From: Flectonema sp. DT1601
Taxonomy: Eukaryota > Euglenozoa > Diplonemea > Diplonemida > Diplonemidae
Assembly: GCA_964019425.1 (NCBI GenBank)
Contig: OZ025794.1
Coordinates: forward strand, 744,001 to 808,000
DNA length: 64,000 bases
Direction of reading: 5' to 3'
The position numbers and the translations under genes were made by a program. The notes below the pieces were generated by a model. The model saw only the letters and a program-made list of their open reading frames with translations. It did no database searches and was not told the DNA's origin. How positions within the stretch are numbered: the first letter of the stretch is position 1; each line of letters starts with the position of its first letter. Of this stretch, positions 45,601-56,569 are shown in pieces.

Positions 45601-45967
45601 TTATTCTTCACTTCCCAAGACAGACAACATAACAAAATGAACTGAAACAAAGATTCCCAATAAATTATCACAAAAAAGAAAAGAGAGAGTTTCGAGAAGA
45701 AAAGGGATGAAAAGTAACTTAGTCAAAAGAAATGAAGAATAAAAATAAGAAAAACCAAATTAACTCATTCTATAACATACACGTTGGTTGATTTGCTTCT
45801 ACACTACGATCTCTCCAAAAGGTGAGTTTTCTTGATTCTTCACCAGCAAGCATTTGAAAGAGAATTGCGGGAAGTATAAAATGATCAGACCACACTGCTG
45901 AGGTACGTATTAAACAGATGAAAAGAATAATTGGATAAACCCATTCCTTAATAATATTAGATAACAA
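45390..45967 (-). CDS. Uncertain small gene, two coding-like blocks
   Basis: Block one (45967-45776) encodes a hydrophobic helix (YPIILFICLIRTSAVW) followed by SDHFILPAILFQMLAGEESR and KLTFWRDRSVEANQP, which looks coding. Block two (to TAG at 45390) encodes KDELQASDFWTEEISTYGSC. A splice from ...CAACCAAC|GTGTAT to CAG|AAAGG joins them in frame but needs an intron near 290 bp, longer than others here. No ATG opens block one in frame; upstream sequence to the NIPA-like copy 2 stop has no ATG at all. It could be a gene with an unusual start, a remnant, or part of a longer NIPA-like transcript. Confidence 0.4.
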
Positions 45968-46107
45968 TAGTTTGTGGGAGCTTACTCAGTGAAATAGAAA
46001 TACGTTTTTACTGAGTCTCTCTCTCCGTTTTATCGATACGGTTTCGTGTTACCGTAAGAAGACGTTATGGTCTGTGTTTTATGTCAGTACTGAGAGTAAA
46101 GTCTTTA

Positions 46108-47727
46108 TTAGTTAATAGAAATCTTTACGTCAGGATGGTCATTCTGTGTTGATGTGTCATCTTCCGTCGGCGAAGTATCAGTTGCTGTCGGTGCTGGTAA
46201 TTGACTGCCACCACCATCATCACCACTGTTATTATCACGAATTGGTGAAGTCTTTACTTTGCTTGGACTAGTAGCTGTTCCTGTCCTGGGAAATGCTGGA
46301 GGTGAAGACAATAACGGAAGTGATTCACCAAGATCTTTATCATATCCATCAGCAAAGTTAAAAGAACCAGTCAACGCTGCAGGCTTATTAAAACTAAACG
46401 ATAGACGTGAACCAGATTTATTATGAGAATGATTGGAAGCTACCTCCGCTCTACGAGCTAGCGGAGATTCAATTTGAGGTGTTTTCGACTTTCTAAAAGC
46501 CAACACACCCAAACCAACAATAGAAACAGTAACACCCAATGCGAAAATACCAATGTGGTAATCATCAATGTCTTTGTACTCTTGATAAAATATTAATCCT
46601 GAAACTATTCCCATACCAATCCACAATGCTTGATACACTGGTAAGATGAATAGAGCGTCTCTGTAAATCTGAAGTGATAAATTCAGAAAATGAATTTGAT
46701 TCCACAAACAAAAAACCGTTGGCAGGATAAATAAGAACATCATTCCCACAGAGATCCACACATCGTGACCTGCAGCAGCGTTACTGAGGAATGTGAAGAC
46801 AGCCTAGTTTTTTTTTTTTAATTTCCTTTTTTTTTCACATACTCGTTCACGAAATGTAGAAGCAAGATCATACCTTTGCGTACATCACACTTTGAGCACC
46901 AAAGATACCAGCATATACAGCATGGCACACAGGGTAGAATTGAGGACCGAACTGCGTTATTGTTATTGTTGCTGTTATTTCCGTAAAAGGGTTTCTTAAA
47001 ACTAATATTTACAACAATAACACACCTGAGTGACGAAAATAAATCTATGATCAAATTCTAACTTCTGAATTTTTTCAATGTTTTGCCAAGCCCAAACACA
47101 TTCTAAATTCCCCTCAATAAGCCCAGCTTTGTTAGCTGCTTTTTGAACTTTTCTAAACCCAATACAAAGGTATAATAACAACACCAAGAAGAAGGCCTGA
47201 ATTACATAGTAAGCAATGAAGGCGCTTTGGTGAAAGTTGCGAAGCAGGTCATCAGAAGTGATCTTTTTTTCTTGCTGGGCTCCGAATATACAGGCGATGG
47301 TTGTCCCCGCCACAGTAACAGTTCCTCCAATTAAGTCGTGAGAAGTCAATTTTTCTTTAAGGAAGAGAGGTGTGATAATAAGGTTAGCAACAATACCAGA
47401 AGCTCCCAGAGCAGAAACTCTAGTTAAGGGGACAAACGGTAGTGCTACCATGTCCATTATTGATCCGAGAATCATGAGTAAGATTCCTGATACCCAATAT
47501 GGTGATTTATGCATAGGAGTTCTATCAGCTTTTTCTAGCATCTCATTTTTATTGTGTGATAATTTTTGAAAATTTACACCGAGACACGATAGAAATGACG
47601 CCGCCACTACTAACACCGTTCCCATTGCAAGCATCCCATTACTAACAGACTCTGGACCTGAATCCGAACCTGTGTCAACTGGAGAACTCCAATTGGGAGT
47701 TATGTTAAGCGGGTCGCTGCTGTCCAT
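46108..47727 (-). CDS. NIPA-like magnesium transporter, copy 2, three exons
   Basis: Exons 47727-47026, 46951-46874 and 46803-46108, introns of 74 and 70 bp, phase 0. The spliced protein (~491 residues) follows copy 1 closely: MGTVLVVAASFLSCLGVNFQ, GSIMDMVALPFVPLTRVSAL, ASGIVANLIITPLFLKEKLT, VYAGIFGAQSVMYAK, PTVFCLWNQIHFLN, then ALGVTVSIVGLGVLAFRKSK. The long Ser/Asp/Pro-rich C-terminal tail differs from copy 1. A family role in Mg2+ transport is well supported for NIPA proteins; the substrate is not testable here. The start MDSSDPL lies ~30 nt after a TATTTTTTTAG acceptor. Confidence 0.9.
46804..46873 (-). other. Intron 2 of NIPA-like copy 2
   Basis: A 70 bp GTATGA...CTAG intron; phase 0 after MYAK and before AVFTFLSN, equivalent to intron 2 of copy 1. 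Confidence 0.85.
46952..47025 (-). other. Intron 1 of NIPA-like copy 2
   Basis: A 74 bp GTGTGT...ACGCAG intron; phase 0 between VTQ and FGPQFYP, a few codons off from intron 1 of copy 1. Confidence 0.8.
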
Positions 47728-48057
47728 CTTGTGTCTGTTGCTTGCGCAGCGTGACCTAAAAAAATATGTCTTCATTAATATCTGTTTCTTTGTTCAATAG
47801 ACACAACTAAAACCAAATAATCCAACCCTTGTTACGCTTCCTGTGATTAATGAATTATTATATTACAGATTAGTTAACGATTTGAGATCTTTATAAAAAA
47901 AAAGAAAAAAAAAGAATAAACTTATACAACAGGTGAATCTAACAAAAAAAACAACAACAAAAAAGAAGAACTAAAACCTTGAAGGGAAAATCTCTAGCAG
48001 TCACCTTCGAATTTCTCTAAGCTGCCATAGTAAGTTTATTATAAATACATTGTAATA
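47728..48057. other. Intergenic gap
   Basis: About 330 bp with A tracts, holding the acceptor of the NIPA-like copy 2; no gene seen. Confidence 0.6.
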
Positions 48058-48861
48058 CTACTGGTGTGCGCATTGTGGTTGTGGACCTCCTTCGTCATCA
48101 GAGTCTCCATCAAATGCAGCAGCAGACCAATCTGCAGGGTTAGTTCTGTCCATTTCACATATAATTGTAGGGTCAGTGTCATATGCAGGAATCATGTGCC
48201 TTGATGGTAAGGCTGGTTTTATAATGTTGATTTGATCCTCGTCAATCAGATGAGGGAAGTCAACGTTAAATTTTATTATTAAATTTCCCGCATTGGGATC
48301 AAGTTCCAGTGGAAGTTCTACTCCTTCTTCAGTTTCTGCGGCTGGGAGACCTTTTCCTTTAATAAGATGGTGTGATCCGGGTGAAATTACAGAAGTACTC
48401 TTAATATAAAGTTTCGTACCATCGATATGTTCATGTTCGATCTCAAACCCCGTCAGTGCTTGTGAGAGTGTAATACTTTTTTCAATCACTAAATCAGGTC
48501 CGTTAATTTCATACGCTCCTCGACTGGAATCATCTTCTGAAAGACGAGGTACTATCGACAACACACCTCGTTCTTCACTTCCCGGTAGCATTAATCCTTT
48601 ACCTGGATATGGGATTTTTATACCTTCTCTGTGACCCTTTTTTATTTCAACTTCCATTATACCTGTTAGTCCCATTGCTTTCATTTCATCATCAGCCAGC
48701 TCATCGAGGTCTACTTGTTTTGTCGCTCCTTTCATTAAATCTTCTAAGGTGACATCGAGTGGAGCAGCAATTGGAGGAGGGCCTCGGTTCATCATCGGGT
48801 GTCCTCCAGGGAATGCTCCTGGCATACCTCCACCGCCCATCCCTGGCATTCGAAAAAACAT
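48058..48861 (-). CDS. DnaJ C-terminal-domain protein without J domain, CAHQ end
   Basis: 267 residues. After a Gly/Met/Pro-rich start (MPGMGGGGMPGAFPGGHPMM, like a DnaJ G/F region), residues about 33-230 match the DnaJ substrate-binding domains: LDVTLEDLMKGATKQVDLDE, EVEIKKGHREGIKIPYPGKG, and ITLSQALTGFEIEHEHIDGT. No zinc-finger CxxCxGxG repeats are present. The C-terminus ends CAHQ, as in DNAJA2, a CaaX-type farnesylation signal that ties such chaperones to membranes. The usual J domain with HPD is absent, and none appears in the 620 bp upstream of the start. The ATG is 4 nt after a TTTCAAACACAG acceptor, so the short form looks real. It cannot by itself stimulate Hsp70; it may hold clients or pair with another J protein. 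Confidence 0.88.
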   Translation of the reverse strand: MFFRMPGMGGGGMPGAFPGGHPMMNRGPPPIAAPLDVTLEDLMKGATKQVDLDELADDEMKAMGLTGIMEVEIKKGHREGIKIPYPGKGLMLPGSEERGVLSIVPRLSEDDSSRGAYEINGPDLVIEKSITLSQALTGFEIEHEHIDGTKLYIKSTSVISPGSHHLIKGKGLPAAETEEGVELPLELDPNAGNLIIKFNVDFPHLIDEDQINIIKPALPSRHMIPAYDTDPTIICEMDRTNPADWSAAAFDGDSDDEGGPQPQCAHQ

Positions 48862-49480
48862 ATCCCTGTGTTTGAAATCCTTTAATAAGAATGAAGTAAT
48901 AAATTGTGATAATTTAATTTCTTTATTCAGCTCCCATAGATTTAACTGCTGATGTTGAGACAGCTATCTACAAACAGACTGAAATTAGAGTCAGAAATAA
49001 GAAACGAAACCGACAAATAAGGAAAGCCTTGTTAACGAATAACACGAATAGCACTTCACATTAAGGACCAATTAATAACAAGATATCTCAGAACAGAATA
49101 AAGCTGAAAGACGTCGATAGTCCTAATTTATTTATTTATTCTGATTTTTTTTTTTTTTTCCCCCTCCCCCTGCGACTGTCACAAAAAAAAAAAAAAAAAA
49201 ATAATAAAGAGGAAAAAAAAAAATAGAAAATGGGATACAGTACACGTCTGCTCAACTGACGAACTACTGATATCCGTATAGAGTGGTACATGACATGTAG
49301 CTTATACACGAGGTGTGAACAAGTCTAAAACTCAAAGAGATAGCTGGTTAGAAAAGCTTCCCCATGATAAGTCGCACATTGCTGAATTCACAATTCCTCA
49401 GAATGTTGATTCTGATATTATGATTGCATTCAGCTATGTGAAGGTTATCGACTTCATCGAAGTACCTTTTTAAATTCATT
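48862..49480. other. Intergenic region upstream of the DnaJ-C gene
   Basis: No J-domain-coding sequence (no HPD frame) is seen on the minus strand. A/T tracts near 49147-49220. Confidence 0.6.
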
Positions 49481-51214
49481 TCACAATTTCATGGACTCCC
49501 TTCTACGTGGAATTAAGTTATCACACCTGTGATTCAGTGATTCAGACCTTCGTACAGTTGCATGATGAACAGAAGGTGGGTCATCTGATCTTTGCCAGAG
49601 AGCAATATATGTATGTTCTAGTCTCAACATGTCAGGGATGTGTCCCCATAGGTTTTCAAGAGCATGTAGCAAACTGTAAAACCCAACATAGCGAAGTAAT
49701 TTTCGAGAGAGTTTGTCATCGGAAGTATTTTCATCACAGGCAAGTATAATAACACAACCAATAACTAAAATAATAAGACGAATATGAAACAAGTAAAGTA
49801 TCAAAGAAATAACTGTGCACATAGAGAAGATTACGAATGCTACTACTGAAGACACTGACGGATCAATAAAAGTAAAAATCAACCGAATTCTCTCAAAACA
49901 ACTTGCAGCAAGCGATAGAAACGATTGAACTCTGCGAAGAACAACCGGACCTTCAAGAGCTACTTGGTAAGCTGATTGCAAAACATTTTTATTTTGAGTC
50001 GTAGAGTCTTCTTCATACACAGGAAGATTTCTCAGATACAATAAATGTCCTCCCGATCCCATTATACCGTTCGCAAAAACAGTTCCCCAAAATAAAAATG
50101 GAACTTCCCACAATTCAGCAAAATACACAATAAATGCCCAACACGGAATAACACACACTATCTTAAAGAAGTCAGAAGTCGTTGAGAGTAGCACCAACAG
50201 AATAGGAAACCTCTCATGCCAAAGTAACAACAAACGATTAACATGAGACATGAACTCGTTGGTATTAAACTCTCCACAAGGCGGTTCTGGTAAAGGTTCT
50301 TCAAAGTAGATCGCAGCTGGAAATGCAGGTTGGTTTGGAAGCATTGTATCAGTACCAGCAGCAACAGAAACACAAATCCAACCCAATGGTGGTTTTGGTT
50401 TCTTCATAGCATTTGGTCTATTTCCGCTGTTTAATAATTTCGATTGATGAGCTTCAGTTGGATTCGACATCGGAAGCAGCTCCAACCAAACTCCTTTCAG
50501 TTCACTTCCTGTTATTGTTGAAACAGGAATGCATGCCCTTCCAACGATTGAGTTAGCAATCACACCGTCATTTACAACTTTAAAGAACAGGTTATCATTG
50601 TAGTCTCGTATTCTAATAGTAAATTCCTCTCCAAAGTAAGGAGAGTAAGCTCTCTCCATCGTGGTTGTTTTAACAGTTTCTAAATCAGAACAAATAATAA
50701 CCGACAGCATTGGATTTGTTATGGCGGTGGTACAACAGTTGCGAGCCTCATGAATCAATACTCTAACTCGATAGCCGGAGCTGTTCTTTTTGCATTTGTG
50801 TTCATGTGATTCGAGACATTTATGACAACACTTTATCTTACAATTTGAACATTCTTCAGTAATAGGACGTCCATAACAGATACAACACAGATATGGCTGT
50901 TCTGCCTCATGTCGTTTTGAAGCTGAGGCCGCAACTGTTGCGATTGTTATCGCTGCGGAAACAACGCAATCGCTTGTGTACCTTTGTCTAAATTCCTGAG
51001 CGTCAATAAGTGCACAACAGCCATCACAGATCCTTTCCATGTGATTTCCTAATCCTATGAATTGCCTTCGTTTTGAACTACAAACACTACAAAATACACC
51101 ACCACATGCCCTGCAATGATGTCTTCTGACTAACAAGGTAAATCTTCTATCGCACATTTCTCCAGAACACGTATCCGCGCTCTCATCTGGGTCCCATGAC
51201 CGAGCCTTCCTCAT
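49481..51214 (-). CDS. FYVE, zinc-finger, C2 and multi-TM protein
   Basis: 577 residues. Residues about 5-75 form a FYVE-type finger with WDPDESADTC, RRHHCRACG and RICDGC, which in the family binds phosphatidylinositol 3-phosphate on endosomes. A second Cys cluster (CCICYGRPITEECSNC, CCHKCLESHEHKC) follows. Residues about 150-250 resemble a C2 domain (RVRVLIHEARNC, SPYFGEEFTI, NLFFKVVNDG, VGRACIPVS). The C-terminal half has several TM helices (FPILLVLLSTTSDFFKIVCV; CTVISLILYLFHIRLIILVI), reminiscent of the end of MCTP-type C2 proteins. A membrane-tethering or lipid-transfer role between endosomes and another membrane would fit. The start is 4 nt after a TCTCCGTAATAG acceptor. Confidence 0.9.
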   Translation of the reverse strand: MRKARSWDPDESADTCSGEMCDRRFTLLVRRHHCRACGGVFCSVCSSKRRQFIGLGNHMERICDGCCALIDAQEFRQRYTSDCVVSAAITIATVAASASKRHEAEQPYLCCICYGRPITEECSNCKIKCCHKCLESHEHKCKKNSSGYRVRVLIHEARNCCTTAITNPMLSVIICSDLETVKTTTMERAYSPYFGEEFTIRIRDYNDNLFFKVVNDGVIANSIVGRACIPVSTITGSELKGVWLELLPMSNPTEAHQSKLLNSGNRPNAMKKPKPPLGWICVSVAAGTDTMLPNQPAFPAAIYFEEPLPEPPCGEFNTNEFMSHVNRLLLLWHERFPILLVLLSTTSDFFKIVCVIPCWAFIVYFAELWEVPFLFWGTVFANGIMGSGGHLLYLRNLPVYEEDSTTQNKNVLQSAYQVALEGPVVLRRVQSFLSLAASCFERIRLIFTFIDPSVSSVVAFVIFSMCTVISLILYLFHIRLIILVIGCVIILACDENTSDDKLSRKLLRYVGFYSLLHALENLWGHIPDMLRLEHTYIALWQRSDDPPSVHHATVRRSESLNHRCDNLIPRRRESMKL

Positions 51215-51431
51215 CTTTCTATTACGGAGACGGATTTACTTAAACTGACTGGGATACCATTTTGTGCATTGTTGCTGAAGTGAAAATTAATTACAAGAAG
51301 GCGACTATAGTGAAAGAAAACTAACAACATTCCACATTGGCTTTTGGAGAAAATAATCAGCAATAATAAAAAAATGAGTTAGATAGGGATAATAAAAAAA
51401 GTTTTTTGATAGATTAATAATCTAAAGTAAT

Positions 51432-53162
51432 CTATGCATCAGCTACAAAAGTTGAAGCATTCTCAACAGCTGCCTGCAGTGACGGTTGTTGTTGCATCCA
51501 TTCTGCAGCAGCTTCGAATATGACTTTGCCATTTAAAGTGTCGACAAGTTGTTGGTTGCTGTCCCATCCACGACGTTCGATCAGATGAGCGATGAGGTCT
51601 GAGGTTGTTGAATTGTTGGATTCAATATTTGATTCAATTCGTAGCCTTTGATAAGCTGAGAGATTACTAATCTCATCAAGAAGTAATGGTGAACTTTGTA
51701 ATTCATGAAGCCAATTAACTCCAAGAGTCTTAAACTCATCAGCAAACTGTTTTAGTCCAATCCTTCTAAGAAAAATCATCAACGAGACTGGTCTTTGCAT
51801 CACATTAGAAGGGTTTAACGAACTCATACCTGCAACACATTCTGAAGCAGTTTCATGTTGTAAGAAGTGTCCTTGTAGGTCAGCCATTGAATACTTTCCT
51901 GATCCTACATATTCACAAAATGTTTTTTTATAACATTTTTCTTCAGGTGTTGTCGATGAAATAAATTTATCATAAAGCAGCCCTGCTTGTTTCGAACTCG
52001 CGTTACCCAGAAATAGTTGTTTGTCGCAGCGACCAGGTCGGAGGAGTGCTTCGTCTAGATTTTCCTTTAAATTAGTTGTCATAATAATGATCCTTCCTTC
52101 TTGACTAGCGACTCCATCAAGAGAGTTTAATAAACCACTGAAGGTAACAAACATATCTGATGAACTGTTAGAACCTGGCGTTCGATGTCTAAATAAAGAA
52201 TCAACGTCTTCTAATAGAACGATACTTTTACTTGGAGTATCTCTGAGTAATTGTTGAAGTTTAGTATCGTCCATACCTCTTGTATTTATTGATAAGATGC
52301 ATGTTGGTAGTCCAAGTCTGCTTCCAATCGCAGTCACTAAAGATGATTTTCCATTCCCCGGAGGACCATACAGCAGATATCCTCTTCGGTAGGGTACACC
52401 CAATTGTAGATACTTCTTCTTTGTTTCTGGAGTTAAAAAAGTTGTGATGTCATTTATCATTCCTTCCATCTTACCTTCATCATCGAGTATTAATGATGTT
52501 TCATCTCTCTTGCTTGCATATCCTATTCTTCTCCATCCTTGATGTTCTGGTACATATAAAGGTATCTTTCCCTTATTCTCAAGTAATGCTCGTTCTCGAG
52601 TAGCTGTTAAAAACTGTCGAAGGGTTTCCCCAGATCCAATGCACCATAATTTTATTATTTCAGGAGTGTATGGTTGGCGGTCGAATCCTGATGTTATGGT
52701 TTCACGGGCTTCCTTGTACATTGCTGTTTGTGTTTGTTTTATATGATACGTTTGTTGTTGGTAGGCTCAGTAATTTTACATACCAATTAACTTTCCCTGA
52801 AACATGAAAATGTGGAATCCCAGACCAGGTTCGTACTGAAGTTCAGCAACTTGCTGTTCGCCGATAGAGTCGTAGCTGGTTTCAGTTCGTTTGATTTGGA
52901 GTCTGTTGGCTGTGACGAAACTACCGGAGTGATTGACAACCCAATCGCCAACCCACTGAAAAGCGTCTTCCTTGTTACGGATTTCCACTGAGCTGAAAAA
53001 TGCTCTTCCCGCCATGTCTAGTGTATGTCCTCCAGCGATGTAGAGACCGCTTCCAATGCCACCAAGAGCTCCAACCCACATCCCTGCAGTCAGTAGCTGA
53101 TTTTCGTGCATCGCTCGACGAAGGGAATCCTTCGCACTCTTCCACGCCATTCTAAGTTTCAT
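51432..53162 (-). CDS. BCS1: BCS1-family mitochondrial AAA+ ATPase with SAM-like tail
   Basis: Two exons, 53162-52784 and 52723-51432, joined across a 60 bp intron to read ...FQGKLIAMYKEARE. The N-terminus has a TM helix (GMWVGALGGIGSGLYIAG) and a BCS1_N domain (SSVEIRNKEDAFQWVGDWVV). The AAA+ core has Walker A GPPGNGKSS, Walker B IVLLEDVDS, and an NLxxxLDEALLRPGRCD arginine region. BCS1 inserts the Rieske protein into mitochondrial complex III. After the AAA+ domain, residues near 440-500 (FLRRIGLKQFADEFKTLGVN, then LLLDEISNLSAYQRLRI) resemble a SAM domain, not part of yeast or human BCS1. Another tail helix follows. BCS1 is confident; the SAM-like part is a pattern match. Confidence 0.92.
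52724..52783 (-). other. Intron of BCS1
   Basis: A 60 bp GTATGT...AAACACAAACAG intron, joining ATT-G|CA-ATG in frame. Without it the N-terminal domain stops 2 codons later. Confidence 0.9.
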
Positions 53163-53663
53163 TGTTTAAGATGACATCTTAAAGAAGGAGTTTGTTAAAT
53201 TAATATTTTTTGATATCACAAAGCTACGTAATTACAAAAACAAATGGTCTGTCACTCACCACAGCAGTAATGTCTTACAACGACAACACTATTCAGATAC
53301 AGTTACTAGTCTGCAAACAAATAAGTTGGACAACAACGAATTCTGAAACAACAATTAGATTGAATCAACGAAGAATTACTTGTGGTGGTGGGTGGGTTTT
53401 CGATTTAAGTACAGTCGATGTACAAAAAAAAGAAGAGGGGAAAAACCAACAAATCTGCCTATAGGATGACCGTAGATAGCTGGGAGTGGGGTAAGGGAAT
53501 AAAAAAAAAAAAAAACGGTTTTCGTTCAGAGTGCGTCAATTAATCAAACAAAAGGAAACTCATAGATCCAAAAATATCGTGCGTGCATGACTTCCTTTTT
53601 TTTAGACAGCCTAAATGAAAAGGAGCTCCACAGCAATCCTAAAAGAAGGTTTTTATTATATTG

Positions 53664-53757
53664 CCGGGGATTCTGGTTTGAAATCCCAGATAGGGACTTT
53701 TCCACTTCTTAATGGCAGCGTCAACTACACTCATCGTCCTTTATTGACGATGAGATG
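53664..53757. other. Hairpin pair, possible structured element
   Basis: GGGATT/AATCCC around CTGGTTTGA, and a 9 bp perfect stem CTCATCGTC/GACGATGAG around CTTTATT further on. The first has a B-box-like GGTTTGAAATCC, but no tRNA cloverleaf closes. It could be a decayed tRNA-derived element. Confidence 0.35.
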
Positions 53758-53911
53758 GTTGTTTTTTTTTATTTTAGAGTTGAGTGATACTCTTTTATTG
53801 TATCAGCTCTGAAGGAACTCCTTGAATAGTACAAATAAAATAAAATAAAGGGAAGTGAGGGGGAAAAAGAAGAATTTGAAAATCTAAATGTCTTAATTCA
53901 AAAAAAAAAAG

Positions 53912-54038
53912 CCATTGTCAGATTAGCCTTATATTTCGTTGAACGCAGACAGAATCCTGTCGCACGGGGAAACTAGTCATGACTATAAGAAATAGCGGCT
54001 TTCAATCTGAATAGTTTCTTCTCCGACTACGTCGGTAC
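53912..54038 (-). ncRNA. Candidate structured RNA or short interspersed element, copy 2
   Basis: A ~127 bp block matching 18909-19032. The minus strand ends with a T run. The 5' hairpin has CCGAC/GTCGG in this copy and TAC/GTA with T-A in place of G-C in the other, a change that keeps the pairing. Long stem ATTCAGATT/AATCTGA and the GACAG/CTGTC hairpin are kept. No coding frame and no known RNA family. Confidence 0.5.
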
Positions 54039-56569
54039 TAAAAAAAAAAGAAAAAAGAAGTCAAATATGCCATCGCATTACAGTTAATTCACTATTGCAA
54101 TAAGGTTGCGGCTCGACTTCTCCTTTTTTTTTTCCTTTTTCTTTCTCATTCGGATGCTCACAGTACTCACTGCTAAGTATGCCAAACACAAGACGCCTTG
54201 AATGAGATTTCCTACCCCCCTAAAGAAAAAAAACAAAGACATTGCAACAAGTAACCAAAATCAGCGGTTTTCCTCATTTAGAGCCGTTTTAAAGGCTAAA
54301 AAAAGATGGGTACCTGCAGCTTGATACGTTTTTTTCTCATTTTCTTTTTTCTTTTAAAAAAAAGCAGATGTCAATTCTTTGTTTTCTTGGGAAGGGATAT
54401 CTCCGACGAAATGTTTTTTTTTTATTCTTCTTTTTTTCTTTTTTGAAAATTACTTCGATTCTTCTTTGCCGTAGAAGGGAAAATTTAGGGGAAGGGGTAT
54501 GAAACTAAAAATTCTCTTCTTTCTTTTCTTTCTTTCCCCTCAGTAATCATTCATTCAATTTACCAAAGGACTCGAGGGTCAGCACAAGAAGAACAAAACC
54601 AGTAAAAGGCTACCAGTATACGACAGGCATTAAGAAAAAGGGTTCAACCTTTTTGACTGTATCAATTATGTGACAAAACCACTCGGTCTGAAGATGCTAT
54701 AAAAGGAGGTAAGTGGATTCTTTTTACGACTTAACGAGGCAAGGAAACCAAAACTAGGGAGAGACAGAGAGAGGAGTTAAAACTGAGACTTTTTTTTAAA
54801 TTAAAAACACGAATCATAAGAGAAATTGAACGGGAAAATAAAAAAATAAAACACCATTCTTAATATCACCTTTTGCTCTTTAATAAAGTTAAAGACGACA
54901 TGCAGACAACGAAATGTGGGAATACAACAACAGAGAGGTGGTGTACCTACTCTGTATTATGTAAACCGATAACTTTATAAAATCAACAAAAACCTGAAAT
55001 CAATTGGATTCAGGTAACTATCACTTCACTTCAGGTTTCGCTCATCCAGTATCCCTGGAGCGAATGGAAAAAAAAAAAGAAAAAGAAGGTCGGAGGAGAG
55101 AAAAAAAATAGTGTGTAGAAACAAAACAAAAAAACTAAAATCTCCATAAAATAATGTACCCCTAAAAAAACGCGACGCAAGGTGATGTACAAAAACCGTA
55201 ATCAGCAATGACTACTATGATATCAACACAACTTGCCTGTTTTCATAAGAAAACGAATAAAACATAAAAGAAGCTTGACAGTTTCTTTTTTTTTTTTTTT
55301 TTTGCGTGAAATTTGCATTTTTTTTTCTAAACTGACTCTACCTACAATGCTGACACAAAAAAGAAAATGGAAAAATAGGGGGAAAAAAAAGAAAAGAAAA
55401 TATATTATTAATCCCTCGCACACAATAATTCGAATGCCGAGAGTAGGTCGCATGTATTTCCGCTGAAAGTGGCGGTAATAGCACAGCAAACCAACTTCTC
55501 GGAAATCCGCGTTCTCGTAAGAAACCATCGCATGACAATACATGCTTATTGTTAAACAAACAAAACAAAAAGAGAAAAAGTTGCAAAAACTGTACTCAGT
55601 CAGTTTTTCTTTTTTGACTTTTCGCACTATTTATGCAGCGCGCTCCAAGAAAACCTCTGTGGAAAAGCCAACATTATTTTTCTCTCCAGACAAAATCTAC
55701 AACCAAGCCCAGGGGAAAGGGCTTTCTCCTCCATCCTTTTCAAATTTCTTTCTTCCGTATTTATAAGAGGGCGGCGAGAAAACGCAAAGCAAAAGCTGGT
55801 ATTTGATTCTCTCTCTTTTGTTTTATTTTATATTTCCAGCTAATTTCTTCATTCCTTTTTGTTTTTCCCCTAAAGCCGATCCATTAGCGTTGTCAATAAG
55901 ACAAAACAAAAGCTGGTTTTTTTTTTTTTTTTTTGACCCCTGGGGAGGGATAATCTCAAAAAAAAAAAAAAAAAAAAAAGAAACGACAGCTAAAACAGTT
56001 TTCATGAGAGAGAATAGTATCCCAGGCAAGGCAAGGATAATCAAACAAAATACCTTCAGCAAAACACAATTAAAAAAGATGCTATGAAAATCCAGATGGT
56101 TGGAAGCCTTCTCAGACAGAGACATCCCACGTACTATGCAACAAGAGGGAGGGCGGGGAAAATAAGAGAAAAAAAAGATATCAGCAAAATTTTCATGACA
56201 GAGAATTTTAGCCGAGGTGAAAAGGGAGGGACATTTTTGAAAAGGCGAAAAAAAACAACCCATCAGCGCGAATGAACTGCTTTGAGAAAAACAATACCAC
56301 GAAGAAATCAGACTCTGGTCTGGTTATCTACAACAACCCCCCTCTTTTCTGTGAACTTTGACATATGAAGTAATCTCCGAACACTCAACAAGGTACGTTC
56401 AGATTTCCATTTATTAAAACACAGAATTAAACAAAGGGGAGAGAAAAACGGGTATCTTTGTTCCGTGCCAGGTGATGTTTTTTGCCAAGTTGCCCTCCCC
56501 CCTACATTATTAATATATAAGATACAAGTTGATTAAAAGAAACTAAAAATCAATAAGAAAAGCTAGCAG

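Larger units (their letters stand above)
53163..56569. other. Gene-poor region, 3.4 kb
   Basis: No supported gene. It holds copy 2 of the two-copy structured element (53912-54038), a hairpin pair at 53664-53757, and many A/T tracts. Frames on either strand here are poly-Lys or poly-Phe. Confidence 0.6.
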
